64,000 bases of DNA from Pilimelia terevasa (GTDB taxonomy: Bacteria > Actinomycetota > Actinomycetes > Mycobacteriales > Micromonosporaceae): the NCBI RefSeq assembly GCF_014647915.1, contig NZ_BMQC01000008.1, positions 62,001 to 126,000 on the forward strand. Reading direction: 5' to 3'. Each line of letters begins with the position of its first letter. Within the stretch, counting starts at the first letter, position 1. The notes below the pieces were generated by a model. The model was not told the DNA's origin. It worked only from the letters and a program-made list of their open reading frames with translations, and searched no databases. The translations under genes and the position numbers were made by a program. Below, in pieces: positions 57,364 to 64,000 of this stretch.

Positions 57364-58931
57364 GTGAGCGTCTGGCGATTGGTTCCGGCCCCGAATCGAT
57401 TCGCGTGTTGAAGAAGGCCCTGGTGGACGGGATCCTGCCCGACACCTACGTATCCGCCGGTGCCCTGGTGCATATGGAGCAGGTGTCCGGGGGCCTGGCC
57501 AGCGTGGCGGCGGATGAGGACTCGCCGCTGCCGGTGTCGGCGTCTGCGCTGTCCCCGCCCGTGCTGGCCGGGCTGTTGGCCGCGCACGCCTACGTGTACC
57601 GGCTGCGGTCCCGCAAAACCAACGACGGGGTTGAAACCTACGAGGAGGAAACCACCCCGCCCCGGGAGATCCTGTCCGCCGTGCTGGCCGCTAAGACGTG
57701 GTCCGGTGTCCCCGCCCTACGCGGCGTCATCGGCGCGCCGGTCCTGCGCCGCGACGGGACCCTGTTGCAGAAACCCGGCTACGACCCGGCCACCGGCCTC
57801 TACCTGGCCGCGAAAGTCGCCCTGCCGGAAGTACCGTCCAAGCCGACCGCCGAACAGGTGGCCGAGGCCAGGGCGTTCCTACTCAACCGGTTCCTACGGG
57901 ACTTCCCGTGGTCGGCGCCTGCGGATCGGGCGAACTATCTGGCGTTGCTGGCAACGCCGATCCTGCGCCACTACACCCGATCCCTGACCCCCTTCGCCCT
58001 CATCGACGCCACCATGCCCGCGTCGGGGAAGACGATCCTGACCGGCGGCCCCGGCATGCTCTACGGCCAACGCGTCCTGCCCTGGACCTACAGCGAAGAA
58101 GAACTACGCAAATCCATCACCGCCGTCCTCGCCGAACAGGTCGGAGTCGTGGTGTTCGACAACCTGGCCGAAGGGACCACGATCGACTCCGCGATCCTCG
58201 CCCAACTCGTCACCGGCGGGGTGTGGGCCGACCGGCAGTTGGGGTCGTCGCGGACCCTCGCCGTGGTCAACGACCGGTTGTGGATGGCCACCGGGAACAA
58301 CCTGCAAGTCGGTGGGGACATGGCCTCCCGCACCATCCGCGTCCACCTCGACCCCAACATGCCCCGACCCGAAGAACGCGACCAGTCCGGGTTCGGGATC
58401 CCGCACCTTGACCAGTGGATCACCGTCCCGGCCAACCAACTCACCGTGCTGTGGCACCTGCTGGTCCTGGTCCTGGACTGGACCCGCGCGGGCGGGCCGA
58501 AAGCCGCCGGGCTGTCGATGCGGCAGTTCACCCCTTGGGCGCAAGCCCTGGGCGGGTTCCTGGCCCACCACGGCATCGGCGGGTTCCTGACCAACACCGC
58601 CGACGTCCGGGCCATCGATGAAGACGAATCACGGTGGGCGACGTTCCTGACCTGCTGGCACGACCGCCACGGCAACAAGCCGTTCACCTCCGCCGAGCTG
58701 CGCCGTGACGCCGAACCTGTACGGCTGGGCAGCGACGAACACGACCCGTGGGACGGGCAGTTCATCACCACCCCCACCGGGCGCCTACCCAACCCACTAC
58801 AACTCGGCCGGCTCCTCACCGGGCAAGCCGGCCGGTGGCGCGGCAACCACGTCCTACGCACCGGCCCCCACGAACGCGGCAACCGCGGCGTCTACTGGGT
58901 CGAACGCGCCGACACCCCCAACCCCGGCTGA
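57360..58931 (+). CDS. Replication helicase/ATPase of the AICE
   Basis: A 523-residue protein. Walker A is TMPASGKT (about 218-226), Walker B VVVFDNL (about 262-268), sensor region LWMATGNNLQ, and an Arg-finger-like ASRTIRVHLD. The C-terminal region is a wHTH-like domain (FTSAELRRDAEPVRLG). It would unwind DNA at the downstream iterons together with the prim-pol. ATG 57360 overlaps its stop. Confidence 0.85.
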   Translation: MSERLAIGSGPESIRVLKKALVDGILPDTYVSAGALVHMEQVSGGLASVAADEDSPLPVSASALSPPVLAGLLAAHAYVYRLRSRKTNDGVETYEEETTPPREILSAVLAAKTWSGVPALRGVIGAPVLRRDGTLLQKPGYDPATGLYLAAKVALPEVPSKPTAEQVAEARAFLLNRFLRDFPWSAPADRANYLALLATPILRHYTRSLTPFALIDATMPASGKTILTGGPGMLYGQRVLPWTYSEEELRKSITAVLAEQVGVVVFDNLAEGTTIDSAILAQLVTGGVWADRQLGSSRTLAVVNDRLWMATGNNLQVGGDMASRTIRVHLDPNMPRPEERDQSGFGIPHLDQWITVPANQLTVLWHLLVLVLDWTRAGGPKAAGLSMRQFTPWAQALGGFLAHHGIGGFLTNTADVRAIDEDESRWATFLTCWHDRHGNKPFTSAELRRDAEPVRLGSDEHDPWDGQFITTPTGRLPNPLQLGRLLTGQAGRWRGNHVLRTGPHERGNRGVYWVERADTPNPG

Positions 58932-58944
58932 AACAGCCCGGGGC

Positions 58945-59161
58945 ATCTCGGCATCTCGGCAACTCGGCAAACAACCGGCCTGACCAGCTAAAACACCCTG
59001 CCGAGATCCAGTCAAGAGACAACCATCAATCTCGGCATCTCGGCAACCACCTGCCGAGAACAGAGCACTTTGCCGAGATGACCCCAACCTCTCCGAGGTG
59101 ATCTCGGCAAGCGTTTTCCCAGCTCGCAGCCATGTTTGCCGAGATGCCGAGATGCCGAGAT
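58945..59161. repeat. TGCCGAGAT iteron cluster, putative AICE replication origin
   Basis: ATCTCGGCA starts at 58945, 58953, 59029, 59037 and 59101; TGCCGAGAT at 58999, 59071, 59137, 59145 and 59153, with near copies at 58962 and 59052. Adjacent copies overlap by one base, giving an 8-bp period. The region lacks genes and follows the replication genes. It is relatively AT-rich in places (AACCATCAAT). This is the best origin candidate in the element. Confidence 0.8.
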
Positions 59162-59374
59162 GTTTCAGCCCGTTCTCACAACACCGCGCACGACGCGCCG
59201 CGACCCTCCACAACGGCCTGTCCAGAACGCCGTAGCCGGTTTCACCCACCCAATCCCACCAGGCCAACGAAAATCTTGGCTCTAGGGCGCTCTCAGCGGG
59301 TCGCCTGTGCGTCGTGGCGCACCGTGCCTCCCGAACCTTGTCCCGACCCTCCCAAGTCCCGAAAGGACCCCACC
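59162..59374. other. Non-coding segment between the iterons and the xis operon
   Basis: About 210 bp with no convincing gene. It includes moderately AT-rich stretches (CCAACGAAAATCTTGGCTC) and ends at an RBS (GAAAGGA) before 59375. Probably promoter of the xis/int operon. Confidence 0.4.
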
Positions 59375-59545
59375 GTGCGAATCAGACTCCACGGCACCCC
59401 CACCGAATGCACCGCCACCCTCGCCGCCCTGGCCGAAGTCCTCGACATCCACACCGTCAGCCGCCCCTATCCCGACCGAACAACCTTCGCGTACGCCCGC
59501 ATCTACATCGAGGCCACCCCGCTACCCCCTCAGGAGGACCGATGA
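59375..59545 (+). CDS. Small AICE protein (56 aa)
   Basis: GTG 59375 with GAAAGGACC upstream. Beta-alpha-beta pattern (RIRLHGTPTECTATLAALAE) similar to small proteins preceding xis in AICEs. Overlaps the xis start. Confidence 0.6.
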   Translation: MRIRLHGTPTECTATLAALAEVLDIHTVSRPYPDRTTFAYARIYIEATPLPPQEDR

Positions 59546-59757
59546 CCGTTACCCCGATCCGCCGACCGGCCCGGACCGGCGAACTCATGACCGTCCCCGA
59601 AGTGCTGGCCGAACTCGACGTGCCTAAGTCGACCTTCTACCGGTGGAAAGCCCTCGGCATCGCACCCCGAACGATCAAATATCCCAACGGCAGCCTCCGA
59701 GTCCGCCGCCGCGACCTGGATACCTGGATTGAGTCACGCGAGGAGAACGCTGCTTGA
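59542..59757 (+). CDS. xis: AICE excisionase (MerR/HTH_17 type)
   Basis: A 71-residue protein with TVPEVLAELDVPKSTFYRWK and a basic wing (RVRRRDLDTWIES). It overlaps the integrase start, the standard xis-int arrangement. It would favour excision of the element with Int. Confidence 0.85.
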   Translation: MTVTPIRRPARTGELMTVPEVLAELDVPKSTFYRWKALGIAPRTIKYPNGSLRVRRRDLDTWIESREENAA

Positions 59758-61157
59758 GTGTCTACGACGTTCGGATTCACGCTATCCTCGAAAACACGCT
59801 GGCTAAAAAGCGCAAGTCCTACACGGTGCGATGGAAGGTCGCCGCCACGCCGTTCCGCGACACCTTCGCCACTCGTGCTCTGGCGGAGAGCTTCCGGTCT
59901 AAGCTGATTGTCGCGCAACGCGAGGGCGTTGCATTTGACGGGAAGTCCGGCCTTCCCGAGCCGATGGCGCGCGAGCTTAACGCAATCTCGTGGTACGACC
60001 TCGCGGTTTCCTACGTCGACATGAAGTGGGCGCGAGCGGCGGCGACACAACGAAAAAGCGTCGCCGAGTCTCTGGCATTCGCTACGTTGGCCCTTCTCAA
60101 GACTGACCGAGGCGCACCGGACGACAATACCCTGAGATTGGCGCTCTACCGTTGGTCGTTTAATAAGGCCCAGCGTAATGTGGGGGAGCCACCCCTGGAG
60201 TTGTCTCGTGTTGTTGCCTGGGTGGAGCGTAATACGGTGCCGATCTCGGAGCTGAAGGACGCCGGAGTTGTTCGCAAAGCTCTTGACCGACTTGCAATTC
60301 TCGTAGACGGCCGTGCTGCTGCCGCTAATACTATCGCCCGCAAGCGCGCCATCTTTTACGGCGCTCTCAAGTACGCAGTTGAACTGCGGCATCTCGAAAC
60401 CCACCCGATGGACTATGTCCAATGGAAGCTACCCAAGAGTGCGGAGGAGGTCGACCCCAAAGTGGTCGTGAACGCAATGCAGGCTCGGAGACTGCTAGCG
60501 GCTGTTGCTAAGACAGACCCGCAACTAGAGGGGTTCTTTGCCTGCATGTACTTCGCCGCCATGCGCCCATCCGAAGTGGCTCACCTGCGGGAAGACGAGT
60601 GTGAGTTGCCCACAGAAGGATGGGGCTGGCTGCATCTGAGCGGGTCGACTCAGCATGTAGGTGGGGAGTGGAGCGACAGCGGCGAGAACCGGGAGGATCG
60701 GGAGTTGAAGCACCGCGCGAAGTCGGCGACCCGCGATGTGCCCGCCTGCCCTGAGCTGGTCGCCGTCCTCCGCCGGCATCTGGCCGAGAAGCGGCAGCGC
60801 GGCGGTCGGATGTTCCACGCCGCCAGGGCAGGGGCCGGCCCGGTCACCAAGAGCACCTACCTTCGAGCGTGGCGCGGTGCGCGCAGAGCGGCACTGACGC
60901 CCGTACAGCAGGCTTCGCCGCTGGCCAGCAGACCGTACGACCTGCGGCACGCCGCAGTGTCGTTGTGGCTGAACGCTGGGGTTCCGGCTACCCAGGTCGC
61001 CCAGTGGGCAGGGCACAGCGTGCACGTCCTGCTCAAGGTGTACGCATCCTGCGTCTACGGCCAGGACGAAGCCGCGCGGCGGCGGATTGAGAGCGCGCTT
61101 GGTGAGCCGCCGACAGTCGCCCCAGAGCCGCCTCCAGGCGACGAGGCGGCGGCTTGA
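59754..61157 (+). CDS. int: AICE tyrosine integrase
   Basis: A 467-residue tyrosine recombinase from TTG 59754, overlapping the xis stop. N-terminal AP2-like and SAM-like domains precede the catalytic part with R271 (AAMRPSEV), K323 region, box II YDLRH (Y395, R398; the usual His is Tyr, seen in related actinobacterial integrases), H421 (WAGHS) and nucleophile Y430 (LKVYASC). It sits beside the tRNA attachment site. GC content is a little lower than neighbours. Confidence 0.95.
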   Translation: MSVYDVRIHAILENTLAKKRKSYTVRWKVAATPFRDTFATRALAESFRSKLIVAQREGVAFDGKSGLPEPMARELNAISWYDLAVSYVDMKWARAAATQRKSVAESLAFATLALLKTDRGAPDDNTLRLALYRWSFNKAQRNVGEPPLELSRVVAWVERNTVPISELKDAGVVRKALDRLAILVDGRAAAANTIARKRAIFYGALKYAVELRHLETHPMDYVQWKLPKSAEEVDPKVVVNAMQARRLLAAVAKTDPQLEGFFACMYFAAMRPSEVAHLREDECELPTEGWGWLHLSGSTQHVGGEWSDSGENREDRELKHRAKSATRDVPACPELVAVLRRHLAEKRQRGGRMFHAARAGAGPVTKSTYLRAWRGARRAALTPVQQASPLASRPYDLRHAAVSLWLNAGVPATQVAQWAGHSVHVLLKVYASCVYGQDEAARRRIESALGEPPTVAPEPPPGDEAAA

Positions 61158-61193
61158 TCGACGACACGTATCCGACACGACCGGTGAGCCAGA

Positions 61194-61223
61194 GTGAGAT
61201 TCGCTGAGAATCCGTGAGAATCA
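61194..61223 (+). repeat. Three 10-bp phased direct repeats near the right AICE end
   Basis: GTGAGATTCG, CTGAGAATCC and GTGAGAATCA start at 61194, 61204 and 61214, exactly one helical turn apart, between int and the attachment site. Possible integrase arm or Xis binding sites. Confidence 0.55.
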
Positions 61224-61239
61224 CTCACCTAAGCGGAGG

Positions 61240-61280
61240 CGCCCCCAGCGACCTGTTTTCGCAGGTCCGGGGGCGTTTTT
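61240..61280 (+). terminator. Rho-independent terminator after AICE int
   Basis: CGCCCCC...GACCTG pairs with CAGGTC...GGGGGCG around a TTTTCG loop, followed by TTTTT at 61276-61280. It ends the xis-int transcript before the tRNA. Confidence 0.8.
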
Positions 61281-61291
61281 GCTGCCCTCAG

Positions 61292-61351
61292 GGCGGAGGG
61301 TGTGGGATTCGAACCCACGAAGAGGTTGCCCCCTTACCGGTTTTCAAGACC
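61292..61351. repeat. Right attachment site of the AICE
   Basis: 60 bp identical to 45771-45830. It covers the 3' half of tRNA-Ser up to and including the anticodon loop, so integration leaves an intact tRNA on this side. Confidence 0.9.
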
Positions 61352-61380
61352 AGCGCCATCGGCCACTAGGCGAACCCTCC
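61294..61380 (-). tRNA. tRNA-Ser (UGA anticodon)
   Basis: 87 nt including the discriminator base. GGAGGGT/ACCCTCC acceptor stem, class II long variable arm (GGTAAGGGGGCAACCTCTTC region), T-loop TTCGAAT, anticodon TCA on the plus strand (61344-61346) meaning UGA. CCA is not encoded. Intact despite two integrations at its 3' end. Confidence 0.95.
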
Positions 61381-61382
61381 CG

Positions 61383-61406
61383 CGGCCGGCGGCGCGCCGC
61401 CGGCCG
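61383..61406. other. 24-bp perfect palindrome beside tRNA-Ser
   Basis: CGGCCGGCGGCG followed by its complement lies just upstream of the tRNA 5' end. Could be a stem-loop in a transcript or chance in GC-rich sequence. Confidence 0.35.
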
Positions 61407-61483
61407 GTGCCAAGTGTGCCAGACCCCGCACCCGGGGGCGGCCCGGGTGACGGCGGGGGCGGGCGCACGGTAAGACTGTCGAC

Positions 61484-62431
61484 ATGCGCGCCGTCACGAT
61501 TACCGCCCCCGGCGGACCCGAGGTGCTGACGTGGGCCGAGGTCCCCGACCCGGTACCCGACGAGGGCGAGGTGCTCGTCGCCGTGGCGGCCACCGCCGTC
61601 AACCGGGCCGACCTGCTGCAACGGGAGGGGCGGTACCCGCCGCCGCCCGGCGCGTCGCCGTACCCCGGGCTGGAGTGCGCCGGCCACCGGGAGGACACCG
61701 GCGAGCCGGTGTGCGCGCTGCTGTCCGGCGGCGGGTACGCCGAGCGGGTGGCGGTCCCGGCGGCCCAGCTCCTGCCCGTGCCGGCGGGGGTGGCGCTGAC
61801 CGGGGCGGCGGCGCTGCCGGAGGTCGCGTGCACGGTCTGGTCCACCGTGGTCCGGGCGGCCGGGCTGCGGGTGGGGGAGACCCTGCTGGTGCACGGCGGC
61901 GGGAGCGGCATCGGTACCTTCGCGGTCCAGCTCGGCGTCGCCCTGGGGGCGCGGGTGCTGACCACGGCGCGGCCGGCGAAGCACGAGGCACTGCGGGCGC
62001 TGGGCGCCCACCGGACGATCGACTACACGGCCGGGGACTTCGCGGAGGTCGTGCGGGCCGACGGCGGCGCGGACGTGATCCTGGACATCATCGGCGGCCC
62101 GTACCTGGGCCGCAACGTGGCCGCGCTGCGGACCGGTGGCCGGCTGGCGGTGATCGGGATGCAGGGCGGCCGGCGCGGTGAGCTGGACCTCGGCGCCGTG
62201 CTGGCCCGGCGCGCGACCCTGATCGGGACGACGCTGCGGGCGCGGCCGGCGGCGGAGAAGGCGGAGATCGTCGCCGGGGTGCGGGCCCAGGTGTGGCCCC
62301 TGGTCGAGGCCGGGCGGATCCGGCCGGTCGTGGACCGGGTGCTGCCGGTGACCGAGGCGGCGCAGGCGCACCGGGTCGTGGCCGGCGGCGACCACGTCGG
62401 CAAGGTGGTGCTGCGGGTCAGCGGCGGGTGA
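61484..62431 (+). CDS. NAD(P)H:quinone oxidoreductase (zeta-crystallin/PIG3 type)
   Basis: A 315-residue medium-chain dehydrogenase/reductase without zinc ligands. N-terminal domain with VNRADLLQREGRYPPPPG, the hallmark of PIG3-like enzymes; cofactor-binding HGGGSGIGTFAVQL and LDIIGGPYLGRN; C-terminal VLPVTEAAQAHRVVAGGDHVG. It reduces quinones using NADPH. A TAAGAC -10 just before ATG 61484 and no RBS suggest a leaderless mRNA. Confidence 0.9.
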   Translation: MRAVTITAPGGPEVLTWAEVPDPVPDEGEVLVAVAATAVNRADLLQREGRYPPPPGASPYPGLECAGHREDTGEPVCALLSGGGYAERVAVPAAQLLPVPAGVALTGAAALPEVACTVWSTVVRAAGLRVGETLLVHGGGSGIGTFAVQLGVALGARVLTTARPAKHEALRALGAHRTIDYTAGDFAEVVRADGGADVILDIIGGPYLGRNVAALRTGGRLAVIGMQGGRRGELDLGAVLARRATLIGTTLRARPAAEKAEIVAGVRAQVWPLVEAGRIRPVVDRVLPVTEAAQAHRVVAGGDHVGKVVLRVSGG

Positions 62432-63119
62432 CCGGCCGGCGGCGGCCGCGCTCGCGGCCGAGGATCCAGATCGCCTCGACGCCGTCCCGCCAGGTGATCT
62501 TCTTGCCCTCGTCGCGGGTGCGGGCGTTGTAGGAGATCGGTACCTCGAAGGGGCGGATCTGGCGGCGCAGCAGCTTGGCGGTGACCTCGGCCTCCATGCC
62601 GAAGCCGCGGGAGCGGATCTCCAGCGAGCGGTACAGGGCGACCGGCATCAGCTTGAAGCAGGTCTCCAGGTCGCCGATGTACGAGTTGAACAGCACGTTC
62701 GCGGCGAGCGTGACCGCCTTGTTGCCCATCACGTACCAGAACGAGTACGAGCTGTGGCTGCCGAACGTCCGGTTGCCGTAGACGACCTCCGCCCGGCCGT
62801 CCAGGACGGGGCCGAGCAGGCGCGGGATGTCCTGCGGGTCGTACTCCAGGTCGGCGTCGAGGATGACCATGTAGTCGCCCGTGGCGCTGTCCACCGCCGT
62901 GCGGATCGCGGCGCCCTTGCCGGCGTTGCGGGGGTGGGTGACGACGCGCAGCCGGGGGTCGTCCATGGTGGCCAGGATGTCGGCGGTGCCGTCGCGGCTG
63001 CCGTCGTCGACGACGACCATCTCGATCGGGCAGGGGTAGTCGACGGCCAACGCCTGTTTCAACGCGTCGCCGATGCGTGCGGCTTCGTTGAATACCGGCA
63101 TCAGGATCGAGAGCTTCAC
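62418..63119 (-). CDS. Family 2 glycosyltransferase (dolichol-phosphate-sugar-like)
   Basis: A 233-residue GT-A enzyme: SILMPVFNEA at the start, VVVDDGSRDGT, then DADLEYDP (DxD) and GNRTFGSHSSYSFWYVMGN. The pattern is that of polyprenyl-phosphate mannosyl/glucosyltransferases. No C-terminal membrane domain, so it probably acts at the cytoplasmic face with a separate membrane partner. Its 3' end overlaps the convergent oxidoreductase gene by 14 bp. Confidence 0.9.
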   Translation of the reverse strand: MKLSILMPVFNEAARIGDALKQALAVDYPCPIEMVVVDDGSRDGTADILATMDDPRLRVVTHPRNAGKGAAIRTAVDSATGDYMVILDADLEYDPQDIPRLLGPVLDGRAEVVYGNRTFGSHSSYSFWYVMGNKAVTLAANVLFNSYIGDLETCFKLMPVALYRSLEIRSRGFGMEAEVTAKLLRRQIRPFEVPISYNARTRDEGKKITWRDGVEAIWILGRERGRRRPVTRR

Positions 63120-63223
63120 CGCGGTCTCCGCGTCTGAGGGGGTGGTGAGACCGGGTCAGCCTACCCGCTCGCCTTCCGGGGGCCGGGGCGCGGACCGCCG
63201 GTGGCGGTCGACCGGCCGCCGGG

Positions 63224-63757
63224 TCAGGCCGGAGCGAGGGTGCGGAAGCCGCGCGGGACGAGGTCGCGGTGGCCCGCCAGGGCGGTCTCGGCGGCGACGG
63301 CGTGGGCCAAGACCGGGCGCCGCGCGGCGGCGGCGGCCTCGCCGCGGAAGACCTGGGTGAACAGGTCGTCGAGGCGCCAGAGCTGGTGCGGCTGGGGGAC
63401 CCGGGTGCAGAAGCGCTCGCGGACCCCGTCGACGGCGGTGGCGGCCAGCTCGATGACGCCGTTGCGCGGGTCGGCGGTCCAGCTTACGTGGCGCAGGTGG
63501 CGCAGTTCGGCGTTGAGGTGCAGGCGCAGCCGGCTCAGCGGCCAGCCCTGGCGGGTGACGACGAGGCGGCGCCGGGTGAGCAGCAGCAGGAAGTCCTCCC
63601 GCTGCGGCCGCTCGGGCCGGAAGCAGCGGGCGACGAGGCTGACGGCGTCGCCAGGGCCGACGCACTGGCGCAGTACCGGCAGGTGGCGACTGACCGTCGA
63701 CACCGCCAGACCCGCCTCGCGGGCGGCGGGGAGGAACGTGCGGGAGAAGACGTTCAT
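63224..63757 (-). CDS. Conserved-looking hypothetical protein (177 aa)
   Basis: Alpha/beta protein with VSLVARCFRPERPQREDFLL and LLTRRRLVVTRQGW, a PH-like or DUF pattern. ATG 63757. A TTAAT -10-like sequence lies directly upstream on the minus strand, so it may be leaderless. Not recognised. Confidence 0.6.
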   Translation of the reverse strand: MNVFSRTFLPAAREAGLAVSTVSRHLPVLRQCVGPGDAVSLVARCFRPERPQREDFLLLLTRRRLVVTRQGWPLSRLRLHLNAELRHLRHVSWTADPRNGVIELAATAVDGVRERFCTRVPQPHQLWRLDDLFTQVFRGEAAAAARRPVLAHAVAAETALAGHRDLVPRGFRTLAPA

Positions 63758-63845
63758 GTCAGATTAACGACAGCTTCGCGGGCGGTGAAACGGTCAGGCG
63801 CGCAACTTCCACACGCGAACTTGTTACTCCACCCTTACGGGCGGT

Positions 63846-64000
63846 TTAGCCCGAGAGGCGTAGAGTTCCGATCGCCGCAGCCACCATAAGTAGCCCGAAA
63901 AGGAGTGCGCAAGCGCCCGCCTGGATGAGTGTGCGGTGGCGCCGCGGGGCGTACGCCAGCGCCAGCGCCGCCAGCGCCCCCACGACCAGGCCGCCGATGT
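63846..64000 (-). CDS. Membrane protein, N-terminus beyond the window
   Basis: The last about 51 residues are visible, ending at TAA 63846-63848: two hydrophobic segments (LVVGALAALALAY and ALLFGLLMVAAAIGTL) and a short LRLSG tail. Family unknown because the rest is missing. Confidence 0.6.
   Translation of the reverse strand, partial: IGGLVVGALAALALAYAPRRHRTLIQAGACALLFGLLMVAAAIGTLRLSG

Noticed and set aside
58945-59161. CRISPR array
   Set aside because: Repeats are only 8-9 bp, occur in both orientations and overlap; there are no uniform spacers and no cas genes. Iterons fit better.

Overview
The window is high-GC actinobacterial DNA. Its regulatory sites fit this: an IdeR/DmdR-type iron box, an actinobacterial LexA (SOS) box, frequent GTG starts and ATGA/GTGA start-stop overlaps. 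The genes look like those of a filamentous or Micromonospora-like actinomycete; the family-level guess is inference. Only the two edges are ordinary chromosome. Positions 1-2826 hold an XRE-type regulator, a FhuF-like iron protein behind an iron box, a small SOS-box gene and a small membrane protein. Positions 61294-64000 hold tRNA-Ser(UGA), a quinone oxidoreductase, a family 2 glycosyltransferase and two genes of unknown function.

Almost everything between is two mobile elements inserted one behind the other in the same tRNA-Ser gene. The intact tRNA lies at 61294-61380 on the minus strand. A 60-bp copy of its 3' half is at 45771-45830, and a 33-bp overlapping stretch is repeated at 2827-2859 and 45764-45796. 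Element 1 (about 2827-45796) is a temperate siphovirus-type prophage. It has a leftward integrase and putative repressor, a rightward Cro/Xis/antirepressor early region, many small overlapping genes, a replication module (initiator with internal iterons plus a DnaC-like ATPase), a Dam-type methylase, a VRR nuclease, an HNH/terminase/portal/protease/capsid head module, a tail module with a -1 frameshift site before the tape measure gene, a minor tail/adhesin set and a lysis cassette.

The right arm of the prophage (35957-43822, minus strand) is unusual. It carries an FtsK/TraB-like DNA translocase, a DUF2637/Spd-like membrane protein fused to a helix-turn-helix, and small membrane proteins and lipoproteins. 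This is gene content typical of actinobacterial conjugative elements rather than phages. Repeats beside the translocase gene could be its recognition sites.

Element 2 (about 45771-61351) is an actinomycete integrative and conjugative element (AICE). From left to right it holds a lower-GC operon of a GntR-kinase fusion and a guanylate-kinase-like protein, a long structured leader, a run of small transfer/spread proteins including a DUF2637 protein, an MCRS-type protein, a DUF3307-like protein and TraB/FtsK. A clt-like palindromic repeat cluster follows, then a cytosine methylase that may have a frame-scrambled recognition region, a prim-pol and helicase replication pair, an iteron-rich putative origin, Xis and Int. 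The genes suggest excision by Int/Xis, replication from the iteron region, transfer of double-stranded DNA by TraB, and control by GntR.
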